NCBI RefSeq assembly: GCF_014639255.1
Contig: NZ_BMFV01000029.1
Span: forward strand, 1-63,244
Length of the DNA stretch: 63,244 bases
Source: Pullulanibacillus pueri
GTDB taxonomy: Bacteria; Bacillota; Bacilli; Bacillales; Sporolactobacillaceae
Reading direction: 5' to 3'
The notes under the pieces were generated by a model, which did not search any database, was not told the DNA's origin, and saw nothing but the letters and a program-made list of their open reading frames with translations. Position numbers and translations under genes: made by a program. Shown here piece after piece: positions 27,913 to 37,109 of this stretch. Position 1 is the first letter of the stretch; each line of letters starts with the position of its first letter.

Positions 27913-29379
27913 TTAACTTGAGCTGTCAGCGAGCAGTTTTGAAAGAAAATGGATCACCTTTTTTTTAAGGGTGGGGACCTTATTTAAATTTTTTTCCCAA
28001 AGGGTTTGATTTTCAAGAATGGTATTCACCACTGCTTCCATTTTTTCAGAGGTGTCATCATAATTTTGCCATGCTTGTTCTAGAAATTTTAATGTTTCAT
28101 TATTTTCTTTCAGCGGGTAAGTTTTGCCTTTCCACTGGCCGTAAGCTGTATCACCCTCATAATAGTGAACGCGATAGTAGAGTAGACTTGCAGCAAATGA
28201 ATAGCTTAAGATTTCAGGGACTTGATGGTATTTTTCAATATAATCAAGGAGAGTAGGTAGGACTCTGACTCTGAATTTACTTAGACCATTGAGCCCTATA
28301 TCAGATAATTGATGATGGTTAAAAGGATTAAGAAAACGTTGGATGACAGATTCAGCAAACACTGCTTTTTCTTCATCACTCGTCTCTAGAACCGGAAAGA
28401 TTTCTTGTTGTAGACAGTGGTCAATCATTGCTCGTAATGCGTTATCCTCCATGACTTCAAGGACTGTTTCCTTTCCCTTGAGGAGACCAATTGCATACAT
28501 CATCGTATGGAGCCCATTTAATATTCTTACTTTTAACTCACGAAAGGGTTTGACAGAGGTCCATTGGATGTTTAGTCCCACCTGCTGAAAAGGGAGGAGC
28601 TCTTCCATAGTTATTGGACCATCAATAACAAACAAATGATAAGGTTCTCCGATGGTCAAAAGCTCATCTTCATAATGGAACGTGTTATAAAAGGCCTCAA
28701 CCTCACCATTTGTCTTTGGAAAGCCGGTGACAATGCGATCAACAAGTGTGTTATAAAAATGGTTGGCGGATTCTATCCAGCTTCTAAATGCCTCAGGAAA
28801 TCCGAAATCCTGTGAGACTTTTAATACTATTTCCTTTAATAGATCGCCATTGTTTTCAACGAGCTCACAGGGGAAAATGTAAAAGCCGCTATTTGGGTCG
28901 CCTTGCGCTGATTGAAATCTCTCATATAGAAAAAGGGCCAGTTTCCCTGGAAAGGAAGGGGGGGCCGTTTCTGGCTCGTACTTTTCCTCTTTATAAGCTA
29001 AGCCTGCTTCTGTTGTATTGGAAAATATAAATTGGATGTCTTTATTTTGGGCAAGGCTTAACACCTCTTGCCAATCCGAATAGGGATTAATACCACGACT
29101 AATCGAAGTCACTACCTCGGCCTGATCAATCACTTGATTCTCTTGAATCCCTCTGAGTACGGTGGTATATAAATAATCTTGTCGCGCCAATTTTGGGAGA
29201 ATCCGGCCATGAGGCGTCGGTTGTATGGCCACAATACTCCCATTAAATAGTCCTTGTTTATTCATTTGATGGATCATCCAATCAATGAATCCTCTTAGGA
29301 AGTTTCCTTCCCCGAACTGTACAATTTTTTCTGGCAAAGTTGGGCGTTGAGTGAGTACATCATTACTTAATCTCTTCAT
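27913..29379 (-). CDS. uxaB: Tagaturonate reductase (altronate oxidoreductase)
   Basis: Reduces D-tagaturonate to D-altronate with NADH in galacturonate catabolism. The 488-residue mannitol dehydrogenase-family protein starts RPTLPEKIVQFGEGNFLRGFIDWMI, with the nucleotide-binding region, and has IFSNTTEAGLAY near residue 130 and KPFRELKVRILNGLHTMM near 285 (catalytic Lys region). It is the last gene of the minus-strand unit iolB-like, uxaA, uxaB, 16 bases after uxaA. A fructuronate reductase (UxuB) would look similar; the uxaA neighbour favours UxaB. Confidence 0.92.
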   Translation of the reverse strand: MKRLSNDVLTQRPTLPEKIVQFGEGNFLRGFIDWMIHQMNKQGLFNGSIVAIQPTPHGRILPKLARQDYLYTTVLRGIQENQVIDQAEVVTSISRGINPYSDWQEVLSLAQNKDIQFIFSNTTEAGLAYKEEKYEPETAPPSFPGKLALFLYERFQSAQGDPNSGFYIFPCELVENNGDLLKEIVLKVSQDFGFPEAFRSWIESANHFYNTLVDRIVTGFPKTNGEVEAFYNTFHYEDELLTIGEPYHLFVIDGPITMEELLPFQQVGLNIQWTSVKPFRELKVRILNGLHTMMYAIGLLKGKETVLEVMEDNALRAMIDHCLQQEIFPVLETSDEEKAVFAESVIQRFLNPFNHHQLSDIGLNGLSKFRVRVLPTLLDYIEKYHQVPEILSYSFAASLLYYRVHYYEGDTAYGQWKGKTYPLKENNETLKFLEQAWQNYDDTSEKMEAVVNTILENQTLWEKNLNKVPTLKKKVIHFLSKLLADSSS

Positions 29380-29395
29380 TGTGTCACCTCTAGCA

Positions 29396-30892
29396 TTATA
29401 AAGTTACACCGGTTTTAAATATCGCAATTTCTTTAAATCCAAACTTTTCATTGTTTGTTTGAGTATTCCCAGACGCTATATCAAGAACGTAGTTAAAGAA
29501 TGCCTGCTTGAGCTGATCCATATTTTTATTCTCTAAAAGCTCTCCGGCATTAAAGTCAATCCAGTTTTTCTTTTTAGTGTAGATCTGTGAATTGGTTGAG
29601 ATTTTTACCGTAGGCACTGGTCCTCCAAATGGGGTTCCACGCCCAGTAGTGAATAAAACAATATGTGCCCCAGCAGCTGCTAAAGCAGTCACTGAAACAA
29701 GATCGTTTCCTGGACCTTGAACGAGATTTAACCCTTGCTTTGACACTTTTTCTCCATAATCAATAACATCTACCACCTCGCCTATACCGCCTTTTTGGAC
29801 GCAGCCTAAGGATTTCTCTTCTAATGTTGAAATACCTCCTTTTTTGTTCCCAGGAGAAGGATTTTCATAGATCGGTTGTTGGTGTTGGATAAAGTAGTCT
29901 TTAAAACCATTAATGAGATTAACAGTTTTTGAAAAAATCCTCTCATTTGCGGCTCGATTCATTAAGATTGTCTCAGCGCCAAACATTTCTGGGACCTCCG
30001 TGAGAATGGTCGTTCCTCCATTTTGGATCAAGAGGTTAGAAAACTCACCTACCAGTGGATTCGCGGTAATTCCCGAAAATCCATCAGACCCACCACATTT
30101 CAATCCGACTTTTAATTTTGAGAGAGAAATGGGTTGCCTTTTGTCTTTTTCCATTTCGCCAATGAGCTCGCCGATTAAATCAATACCATCGGCGATTTCA
30201 TCGTCCACCCATTGACTTTCTATAAACTTGACTCTATTTTCTTTATAGTCTCCGAGGCTTTCTTTAAACGATTCAATAAAATTATTTTCACATCCGAGTC
30301 CAATAACGAGGACACCACCGGCATTGGGATGGTTGACAAGGTTTCCAAGTAATTTTTGTGTGTATAAAAGATCATCCCCCAATTGTGAGCACCCAAAGGG
30401 ATGGGGGTAATGATAAATGCCATCGATATTTCTATCCTTGTATAGGTCTCCTGCTAATCTCGCAATGCTTTCGGCGGTTTTATTAATACACCCTACTGTG
30501 TTAATAATCCATACTTCATTGCGAATACCGACTTCACCATTTGGACGGAGAAACCCTTGAAAAGTCAGGTCTGTCGTTCCTGCCTGGATACGATTTTCGT
30601 CAGGTGTGTAGGCATAGTTCAATGGCCCATCTAGAGTGGTTTTAATATTATGGGTATGGATCCATTCCCCTTTTTCAATGGGTTCAAGGGCCACACCAAT
30701 CGGGTAGCCGTATTTCATCACTTTCTCCCCAGTAGGAATCGCTTTAAGAGCGACTTTATGACCTGAGGGAACGTCACTTATGAGCGTAATGTGTTGCTCA
30801 TTTACATGGACAACGTCACCAGCAGATAAATCTTCTAAGGCAATAAAAACGGAATCGTTAGGGTGAATAACCATGGCTCGGTTATTTGCCAT
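29396..30892 (-). CDS. uxaA: Altronate dehydratase
   Basis: Dehydrates D-altronate to 2-keto-3-deoxy-D-gluconate. The 498-residue protein joins an N-terminal SAF domain (residues ~10-85) to a long C-terminal catalytic domain with EVWIINTVGCINKTAESIARLA, HPFGCSQLGDD near residue 180, and conserved Cys in IGLGCENN and LKCGGSDGFSG. Its length is that of the full fused UxaA. Next steps, KDG kinase and aldolase, are not in this window. It lies between uxaB and the IolB-like gene, with a GGAGG-type ribosome binding site. Confidence 0.95.
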   Translation of the reverse strand: MANNRAMVIHPNDSVFIALEDLSAGDVVHVNEQHITLISDVPSGHKVALKAIPTGEKVMKYGYPIGVALEPIEKGEWIHTHNIKTTLDGPLNYAYTPDENRIQAGTTDLTFQGFLRPNGEVGIRNEVWIINTVGCINKTAESIARLAGDLYKDRNIDGIYHYPHPFGCSQLGDDLLYTQKLLGNLVNHPNAGGVLVIGLGCENNFIESFKESLGDYKENRVKFIESQWVDDEIADGIDLIGELIGEMEKDKRQPISLSKLKVGLKCGGSDGFSGITANPLVGEFSNLLIQNGGTTILTEVPEMFGAETILMNRAANERIFSKTVNLINGFKDYFIQHQQPIYENPSPGNKKGGISTLEEKSLGCVQKGGIGEVVDVIDYGEKVSKQGLNLVQGPGNDLVSVTALAAAGAHIVLFTTGRGTPFGGPVPTVKISTNSQIYTKKKNWIDFNAGELLENKNMDQLKQAFFNYVLDIASGNTQTNNEKFGFKEIAIFKTGVTL

Positions 30893-30930
30893 TTTATTTT
30901 CCTCCTTATTTAAAGCTAATTCATAAAATG

Positions 30931-30961
30931 ACAGACATAGCGATGGGTGAGCTATGTCTGT
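30931..30961 (-). other. Intercistronic hairpin between the iolB-like gene and uxaA
   Basis: A perfect 11-bp stem ACAGACATAGC / GCTATGTCTGT with a 9-base loop lies after the iolB-like stop. On the minus strand it is followed by TCATTTTATG, so it may be a weak terminator or an mRNA processing element that lowers or separates uxaAB expression. Confidence 0.65.
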
Positions 30962-30978
30962 AAGAAATAGAAATCAAC

Positions 30979-31779
30979 TTATTTATTCAACCATCTATGG
31001 TCGGGATCTTCATAGGGATTGAGTTTTCTACCGGTTGGTCCCGCCATAAACCACAGATAATAAACTTGATAACCGCCAGCACTCCCAACTGGATGGTAGC
31101 CTTTATCAATCGCAAAACTTGCTCCTGGTCTAATGGTGTAGGCTTCATCAAGTTCACCATCCTTGGTATATAAGAATTGAACACCAAAACCTTGCTCCGG
31201 GTTCACCTGGTAATGATAAATTTCCTCTAAGTCCGGCTCTTCAGGAGCAAATTCACCATCATGTTTATGCGGAGGATAACCTGACCAGTTTCCAGGGGCA
31301 TTGAATGTTTCCCCTAGAACGGTGCGTTGAACTTTCCCCGGGAAATCATTGTCTTCAATAATGTTGTGAACGACCCGTTTCCAAGTCTCATCTCCACGTT
31401 CGTTTACAACAATATGTTCTGGGCCTACGACAAATGGTTCATACTTTTCTTCTGCCTTTACTTTGCAGACTGCAACTTTTGTATCTGTCTCAGCCGTAAC
31501 TTTGTAGGAAGAGTGACAAGGGATGTAAATGGCTGTGGCCTTTCCGTCAAAGACATTTTGCCGCCCGCCGAGATGTGTCCATTCCTTTCCTTCTGAGCTG
31601 ACGGAGAGTTTTCCGTTTAAAATGACTAGAGTCGTTTCAAAGTCTTTAGTTGCTGCTTCAAAGGTTTGCCCCTTTGTGAGTGCAAGCTTTCCAAAAGCTA
31701 AATATTTTAGGAGATCACCATTTTCAGGGAAAATATCTTCATAACCGTTGATCGGTCGACCTTTAACAAATCGTTCCAT
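30979..31779 (-). CDS. IolB-like 5-deoxy-glucuronate isomerase family protein
   Basis: A 266-residue double-cupin protein of the IolB/KduI superfamily. Metal-site elements are visible in NWSGYPPHKHDGEF (His-x-His) near residue 170, DLEEIYHYQVNP (Glu) and DKGYHPVGSAGGY (His) near 232. IolB converts 5-deoxy-glucuronate to 5-dehydro-2-deoxygluconate in inositol breakdown, but no other iol gene is here and the gene is first in a uxaAB unit. A role as a uronate or keto-uronate isomerase, parallel to KduI, is plausible. The alternative is an inositol-type substrate shared with the Gfo/Idh genes nearby. Confidence 0.85.
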   Translation of the reverse strand: MERFVKGRPINGYEDIFPENGDLLKYLAFGKLALTKGQTFEAATKDFETTLVILNGKLSVSSEGKEWTHLGGRQNVFDGKATAIYIPCHSSYKVTAETDTKVAVCKVKAEEKYEPFVVGPEHIVVNERGDETWKRVVHNIIEDNDFPGKVQRTVLGETFNAPGNWSGYPPHKHDGEFAPEEPDLEEIYHYQVNPEQGFGVQFLYTKDGELDEAYTIRPGASFAIDKGYHPVGSAGGYQVYYLWFMAGPTGRKLNPYEDPDHRWLNK

Positions 31780-31992
31780 CTCATCAATCCTTTCTCACTT
31801 TGAGACTACTATGTATTCAATGCTGGTGGGAATAGTCTTTGCCATTAGATTCTTGAGTGAATGTAAAACACATCACTATATTAAATGCGTTTTCTAAGGT
31901 GCTTAAATAGAGTCTTTTTGAAGACTGTTGTTTTTCTCAGAGGCATAAAGTTTAGGAGTTGAAGGATATTGCGACGTCAATCATAAAACACC

Positions 31993-32108
31993 GCTACGGA
32001 AATACACTCCGCTTTCCGCGGGCGGCTGGTGAGCCTCCTCGCGCTCCGCGCTCCGGGGTCTCACCTAGGCCTCTGCTCCCGCAGGAGTCTCCGTGTATTT
32101 CCTTCGCT
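31993..32108. repeat. Intergenic palindromic repeat, second family
   Basis: A GC-rich element bounded by inverted ends GGAAATACAC / GTGTATTTCC, with GCTTTCCGCGGGCGGCTGG and TGCTCCCGCAGGAGTC inside. Elements of this type are common between Bacillaceae genes. It is adjacent to, but distinct from, the copy at 32185-32330. Confidence 0.8.
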
Positions 32109-32184
32109 AGCTTGGGTGCATAGCAAAAAAAAGAAATTCATTGAATTAATTCCTGTGAAACCGCTCAAAAGCTTCGATTGCCAT

Positions 32185-32330
32185 CAAGTCGATTGGAGCG
32201 AAAGGCGCGAGACTCCATCGGGAACAGCACGAGTCCGAAGATCCACTTGGGAACAAAATAGTCCATTCCCAAGTTAGCTGAGGCCGTGCCCGAGGAAAGC
32301 GAGCGACCTAGAGCGGAAAGCCACCTACCC
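32185..32330. repeat. Intergenic palindromic repeat, copy 3 (inverted)
   Basis: Closely matches the reverse complement of 13026-13162 over most of its length. It contains the inverted pair CCACTTGGGAA / TTCCCAAGTTAG. Apart from this, the neighbouring repeat and the terminator at 32504-32532, the 31780-32548 gap contains nothing I can assign except the uxa-side promoter region. Confidence 0.85.
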
Positions 32331-32503
32331 GTTACGTCGCAATCTATAGCAATAGTGACAAATGAATGAAGGGACCTTTAAGTATACGTCAACGTTATGA
32401 AATAAGTATATGCATTATAATGGACTATATCAATCCTGTTTTTTGATTATTCTATCTTATTTAATGATATATTCGGCCATTAAATTTAGGAATTTTCTTA
32501 TAC

Positions 32504-32532
32504 AAAACCACTCGGTGGCGAAGAGTGGTTTT
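32504..32532 (-). terminator. Terminator of the Gfo/Idh-DUF993 operon
   Basis: AAAACCACTC (32504-32513) pairs perfectly with GAGTGGTTTT (32523-32532), 17 bases after the stop of the minus-strand gene at 32549. Confidence 0.88.
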
Positions 32533-32548
32533 GCTCTACTTATTTGCA

Positions 32549-33739
32549 TTACCCGTTATACTCTTTATAATTGGTTAAAGTGATGGTTTTTCCTTTGTTA
32601 GCCCAGGAGACATTCATTTCACTAGGCAAGACCCCTTGGTTATAGGCTTCTCTAAAGCTTTCACTCAGACCTTGGACCCAAGTGAGCTCCCCATTGTCAT
32701 CTTTAATCTGATTTTGTGGGAAAGTCGTAATATCTGGGACGGAATCCTGCATGCCATTAATGCTTAAGATGTGTGAATAAGCGGCTTCAGGTCCGCATAA
32801 TGCGGTAGCGCGACCTGAAGAGACAGCCTCTATACATGCCGGCAATTTTTGAAAGTGCTGCTGTTCTGGATCTGAATAGACCTTCTTATCGCCATTATGG
32901 AAGCATGCAGTGATAGTCTCCCCTTTAGAATAAGTGAGCGTTGCTTTCTCAAACTCATAGACAAACGTGGGTTCCAATAACTCTGTAACCGCGTGCGAAG
33001 CATAGAAGAGAACCTCTACATCATCCTGTGTAAAAATCCGCGCTGCGCAGGTGTCAAAGTTTTCAATGGCATTGGCCCGATAGAGTTCAGCGGTGACCGT
33101 TTTTAAAGGCGCGCTTTTGTTACTATCTTCACCCAGTAGATAAAACATGTTATGCAAGAAATGGGCAGTGGCATTACTCGCTACACTATCTAAAATAAGT
33201 TCACCTTTATTACTCCACTTCCTACCAGCCCATGGTGCACGAGTAAAGTAGGAATGGTTTCTGGGCCAGAGGACAATGGTTTTCAACTGCTGCGCTTTTC
33301 CGAAAGCACCCTCCATGATATCTTGCTTTAATTGTTGAATGGAAGATGTAAAGGACCAATTAAAGCCAATGGCAACATATTTACCGGTGGTCTTTTGGGT
33401 TTCGATAATTTTTCTAGCGTCCTGTACGGTTGGACTGATCGGTTTCTCACATAACACATGGCTGCCATGTTCTAGTGCATAACAAGTATGGCTGGTGTGT
33501 AAGTGGATGGGTGTTGAAATAATCGCTAAATCGGCATTGGAATTTTTGTAAAAGGCTTCAATAGAAGAGAATATGGGTATATGCCTTTCTATGAGTTGTT
33601 GATAATGCGGACACTTTTCTGGATGGATATCGACGACACCGACCAAAGTGGCATTATACTTTTGTTCTAAAATGGCCTGAACATATAAATCTCCATATCC
33701 GCCTATACCAATTAATACGATGGATACGTTTTGTTTCAT
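32549..33739 (-). CDS. Gfo/Idh/MocA-family oxidoreductase
   Basis: A 396-residue NAD(P)-dependent sugar oxidoreductase. The Rossmann motif is IVLIGIGGYGDLYVQAIL at residues 6-23, and the catalytic motif VLCEKPIS is near 97. The C-terminal part is the family's mixed beta domain. It is the last gene of a four-gene minus-strand unit with a TIM-barrel isomerase, a DUF993 protein and another Gfo/Idh protein. These enzymes usually oxidise a ring hydroxyl of a sugar or cyclitol; the substrate here is unknown. Confidence 0.9.
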   Translation of the reverse strand: MKQNVSIVLIGIGGYGDLYVQAILEQKYNATLVGVVDIHPEKCPHYQQLIERHIPIFSSIEAFYKNSNADLAIISTPIHLHTSHTCYALEHGSHVLCEKPISPTVQDARKIIETQKTTGKYVAIGFNWSFTSSIQQLKQDIMEGAFGKAQQLKTIVLWPRNHSYFTRAPWAGRKWSNKGELILDSVASNATAHFLHNMFYLLGEDSNKSAPLKTVTAELYRANAIENFDTCAARIFTQDDVEVLFYASHAVTELLEPTFVYEFEKATLTYSKGETITACFHNGDKKVYSDPEQQHFQKLPACIEAVSSGRATALCGPEAAYSHILSINGMQDSVPDITTFPQNQIKDDNGELTWVQGLSESFREAYNQGVLPSEMNVSWANKGKTITLTNYKEYNG

Positions 33740-33783
33740 CCTATCTTCTCCATTTTAAGATCTGACTTTTTTATAATCCTTAT

Positions 33784-34590
33784 TTATACATACTCCAAAA
33801 AACGTTCTTTAATCCGTTTTAAAGTCTCTTGGCAAGGGTGTTGCCAAAGCTTATCGTTTAATATCTCGACTTCAACGGGACCTTTGTAACCTGCAGCTTC
33901 AACAGCCTCCCGGATGCGGCGTATTTCAATAACACCATCACCCATCATCCCTCTTGAGGTAAGTGGATCTGTGACTTTAATCCAATCATTCACGTGAAAG
34001 CCGAGGATATGACCTTGGGATCTCTTAATCTCCTGATAAAGGTTAGGGTCCCACCAGACATGATAGACATCAATGACGACGCCGACTTGAGGCGAAGCGA
34101 ATCTCTCCACAATATCATTCGCCTGACCTAGTGTGGAAATCACAGAACGGTCCCCTGCAAAAACAGGGTGGAGGGGTTCGATCCCAAGTCGAACATTAGC
34201 CTCTTCAGCATAGGGGATTAATGCTTCTATCCCTGCCTCAACCATTGCCCGTGCCCCTTGAATATCTCGATCGGGAGAAGGACCACAAACGAGAACAAGC
34301 ACATCCGTACCAAGTTCTGCGGCCTCATCTATCGCGCGACGATTATCATCAATGCGCACTTGACGTTCGACGTGAGTTGCAGCCGGAAACATTCCGCCCC
34401 GACAAAGACTTGAAACCTTAAGGCCAGAATCCCGAATAATTTGAGCACTCTTCTTCACACCGATGTCTTGCACTTTATGTCGCCAAGGGGCGATATAAGG
34501 GACGCCTTCTTTGACACATGCTTCAGCAACCTCCTCTAAACTACAGTTGTCTGAAGTGATTTGATTAAAACTTAAGTAGGCTGTTTCCAT
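33784..34590 (-). CDS. TIM-barrel sugar isomerase/epimerase family protein
   Basis: A 268-residue protein of the xylose isomerase-like TIM-barrel family (AP endonuclease 2 fold). Metal-binding residues are visible in LGIEPLHP (Glu) near residue 150, VVIDVYHVWWDPN (Asp, His) near 185, GFHVND near 208 and VEVEILND (Glu) near 247. Members interconvert ketoses, epimerise keto-sugars or cleave keto-glycosides. It begins one base before the DUF993 stop-side neighbour ends (33784-34590 abuts 34591), so the two are tightly coupled. Confidence 0.88.
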   Translation of the reverse strand: METAYLSFNQITSDNCSLEEVAEACVKEGVPYIAPWRHKVQDIGVKKSAQIIRDSGLKVSSLCRGGMFPAATHVERQVRIDDNRRAIDEAAELGTDVLVLVCGPSPDRDIQGARAMVEAGIEALIPYAEEANVRLGIEPLHPVFAGDRSVISTLGQANDIVERFASPQVGVVIDVYHVWWDPNLYQEIKRSQGHILGFHVNDWIKVTDPLTSRGMMGDGVIEIRRIREAVEAAGYKGPVEVEILNDKLWQHPCQETLKRIKERFLEYV

Positions 34591-35754
34591 TTATATAACC
34601 CCCGCAACATCAAGGACCTTATTGATACGATGGCTGGCTTTGTCAGGATCAATAAAGAGACCGGCTTCATCGGCCAGTATAAAAAGCTCGGCTAGGTGTA
34701 CCACTGAACGCATACTTTCGAGACCTCCAACCATTCTAAAATGATCCTGATGGCCATTGAGGTAGGCCAAAAAAACCACCCCTGTTTTATAAAAGCGAGT
34801 GGGTGCCTTGAAAATATGGCGACTTAAGGGCACCGTTGGAGCAAGTATGTTTTGATAGCCTTTGATATCTCCGTCATCCAAAGCTCTAAAAGCAGCAGAG
34901 GCAAGAGGAGCAATGGCATCAAAAATACCCAAAAGCGCATGACTATATCCTGCTTTATCACCTAAGATTAAGTGAGGATAGTTAAAATCATCCCCGGTAT
35001 ACATCTTTACAGTGTCAGGTAATTGTTGGCGCATTTTTATTTCAAGGTTGTCATCAAGTAAGGAAATCTTAATCCCACCAATCTTGGTTTCATTCTCTTT
35101 GATCACCTTTAAACAATTCTCCATCGCTTGATCGATAGTAGAAGCTCCCCAATAGCCTTCTAGCTTTGGATCAAACATCGCCCCAAGCCAATGAAGGATG
35201 ACCGGATGAGAGACCTGAGAGAGGACCGTGTGATAGACTTTAGCATAATCCTCAGGTCCATTAGCTAGAGCAGCAAGGGCAGGACTTGCCATAAGAATAA
35301 TGCTTCCACCAACACTTTCTATAAAACTACATTGTTCTAAGTAAGCATTGATGACATCATCTAAAGTCGTCTGCGGGCTGACATTCAGATGGTCGGTACC
35401 AGCGCCACAAGCAATATCGCCTTTATGGCTCTTGGCCTCTGCAACAGAGCGTTGAATTAATTCTTTTGTAGCTTCCCAGTTTAATCCCATCCCACGTTGA
35501 GCGGTATCCATCGCTTCAGCAACTGAAAAACCGAGGGACCATAAATACCGACGATAGGAAAGGGTGGCTTCCCAATCTAATACCGTTTCTGATGCGAGAT
35601 CAATATCGGCCAGTGGATCAGCGACAACATGGGCGGCAGCAAAAACGGTCCGACTTTTAGGAGATTGCGTGAGTGTCGGCGGTAAGCTTTTTTTTGTAGG
35701 TTGATAGAGTTCGAGTTTTCCACTTGCTCGAGGTAATCGCAATTTATTTGACAC
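34591..35754 (-). CDS. DUF993 protein (DapA-like fold)
   Basis: A 387-residue protein resembling the DUF993 family (PF06187), which is related to the dihydrodipicolinate-synthase/aldolase TIM barrels. Recognisable blocks are KSRTVFAAAHVVADPLAD near residue 35, DIACGAGTDHLNVSP near 117, VGGSIILMASPALAALA near 147 and MYTGDDFNYPHLILGD near 250. DapA-type barrels use Schiff-base lysines for aldol chemistry, and IGGIKISLLDD carries a Lys in the expected strand. In this operon it could cleave a keto- or deoxy-keto acid, which is inference. It overlaps the upstream Gfo/Idh gene by 11 bases. Confidence 0.85.
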   Translation of the reverse strand: MSNKLRLPRASGKLELYQPTKKSLPPTLTQSPKSRTVFAAAHVVADPLADIDLASETVLDWEATLSYRRYLWSLGFSVAEAMDTAQRGMGLNWEATKELIQRSVAEAKSHKGDIACGAGTDHLNVSPQTTLDDVINAYLEQCSFIESVGGSIILMASPALAALANGPEDYAKVYHTVLSQVSHPVILHWLGAMFDPKLEGYWGASTIDQAMENCLKVIKENETKIGGIKISLLDDNLEIKMRQQLPDTVKMYTGDDFNYPHLILGDKAGYSHALLGIFDAIAPLASAAFRALDDGDIKGYQNILAPTVPLSRHIFKAPTRFYKTGVVFLAYLNGHQDHFRMVGGLESMRSVVHLAELFILADEAGLFIDPDKASHRINKVLDVAGVI

Positions 35755-36925
35755 CGTCGATACTCCCTTCCTTTTTTACGTCAAGAGTAAGCTCCGGGAT
35801 ATCTAGCCAACGACGCTGCTGCCAAGATTTCAAACCTAGCTCGGCGAATTGAACTCCTTTTGCTCCTTCAAGAAGGTCAAAGCGATAAGGGGCGTCAGTG
35901 ACGACATGGTCTAGGAACATTTCCCATTGGATTTTAAAAGCATTATCCTCATCGCCATTCATCGGCACCTCTATCCATTGTTCACGGTAATTATTTTTAT
36001 CTGGAAGATCAGGATTCCAGATGGCCATTGGTGTATTCACACGGTGTTGGACTTTGCAATTGCGAAGTCCGGCTACGGCACTGCCTTCGGTACCATCGAT
36101 TTGCAGTTCAAAGAGTTCATCACGATTAACACGCACATTCCAGGAAGAGTTGATATGGGCCACAATGCCGCCTTCGATTTCAAAGGTCGAATAGGCTGCA
36201 TCATCTGCAGTTACTTGATAAGCTTTACCGTCTTCATCATAACGAGTGGGGATGTGGGTTTTACCATAACAAGACAATGCATTAACCTTTCCAAATAAGT
36301 TACTTAAGACATAACGCCAATGACAAAGCATATCGACAATGATGCCACCACCGTCTTCTTTACGATAATTCCAAGAGGGACGTTGACTCGGCTGCCAATC
36401 GCCCTCAAAAACCCAATAACCAAATTCGCCGCGGACGGAAAGAATGTCTCCAAAGAAACCGTTATCAATAAGACGCTTTAGTTTAAGAAGTCCAGGTAAG
36501 AATAACTTATCTTGCACAACACCGTTTTTAACGCCTTTTTCTGTGGCTAGGCGGGCTAGTTCTAAAGCCTCTTCAGAAGTGACAGCTGTTGGTTTTTCAC
36601 AATAAATATGCTTCCCAGCCTCAATGGCTTTTTTGACATCAGCTGCCCGTCTTAAGGTCGTTTGTGAGTCAAAATAAATCTCATTATAGGGATCAGCCAA
36701 GCACGCTTCTATATTCGTACTCCATCGTTCAATCCCGAATTGTTGAGCAAGCGTTCGTAGCTTTTCCTCATTTCTCCCAAGTAAGATAGGGTCAGGCATG
36801 AGTCTTTCGCCATTGGCTAAAGTCAGTCCTCCTTGATTGCGGATCGCCATGATTGAACGTTCTAAATGCTGGCGGGTGCCCATGCGCCCAGTAACACCAT
36901 TCATAATAATGCCAATTGGTTTCAT
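35744..36925 (-). CDS. Gfo/Idh/MocA-family oxidoreductase (long form)
   Basis: A 393-residue oxidoreductase that starts at the ATG MKPIGIIMNGVTGRMGTRQHL, an unusual Rossmann entry resembling those of DUF993-linked Gfo/Idh proteins. The catalytic motif is IYCEKPTAV near residue 110, and SWNYRKEDGGGIIVDMLCHW near 210 is the substrate-domain signature. The frame extends to a TTG at 36970, but the ATG at 36925 has AAAGGGG upstream and starts with normal sequence. It is the first gene of the minus-strand unit and is divergent from the GntR/FCD gene. An AT-rich element shared with the region upstream of 38985 lies in the intergenic space. Confidence 0.9.
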   Translation of the reverse strand: MKPIGIIMNGVTGRMGTRQHLERSIMAIRNQGGLTLANGERLMPDPILLGRNEEKLRTLAQQFGIERWSTNIEACLADPYNEIYFDSQTTLRRAADVKKAIEAGKHIYCEKPTAVTSEEALELARLATEKGVKNGVVQDKLFLPGLLKLKRLIDNGFFGDILSVRGEFGYWVFEGDWQPSQRPSWNYRKEDGGGIIVDMLCHWRYVLSNLFGKVNALSCYGKTHIPTRYDEDGKAYQVTADDAAYSTFEIEGGIVAHINSSWNVRVNRDELFELQIDGTEGSAVAGLRNCKVQHRVNTPMAIWNPDLPDKNNYREQWIEVPMNGDEDNAFKIQWEMFLDHVVTDAPYRFDLLEGAKGVQFAELGLKSWQQRRWLDIPELTLDVKKEGSIDGVK

Positions 36926-36980
36926 AAGAGATGAAGCCCCTTTCTGTAATAAAGCGAAGGATAAAAGCAATAACTTATGG

Positions 36981-37008
36981 TATATTATATATTATTGTAA
37001 TATTTAAA
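36981..37008. promoter_or_regulatory. Shared AT-rich element, copy 1
   Basis: This 28-bp stretch matches 38773-38800 at 26 of 28 positions. It contains the palindrome-like core TATATTATATA. A related motif GGTATATAATATATC lies at 37059-37073. All precede units next to the GntR/FCD regulator and are candidate operators for it. Confidence 0.6.
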
Positions 37009-37058
37009 ACAATATTAAAGGCTGAAAAAAACGGAAGGTAGGGTGAGTGACTTTTTTA

Positions 37059-37076
37059 GGTATATAATATATCATT
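37059..37076. promoter_or_regulatory. Candidate GntR/FCD operator near the regulator's own start
   Basis: GGTATATAATATATCATT is a near-palindrome 34 bases before the GntR gene, related to the cores at 36979-36992 and 38771-38785. It could mediate autoregulation. Confidence 0.45.
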
Positions 37077-37109
37077 CAATTATTAAGAAAATTAATAGGA
37101 GACCAGAGA

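Noticed and set aside
31882..31895. cre-like site (reverse strand AGAAAACGCATTTA) upstream of the iolB-like gene.
   Set aside because: Two mismatches at conserved positions; plausible but not strong enough to annotate.
32029..32277. Plus-strand 82-codon open frame.
   Set aside because: It spans two GC-rich palindromic repeats; the apparent protein is a by-product of the repeat sequence.
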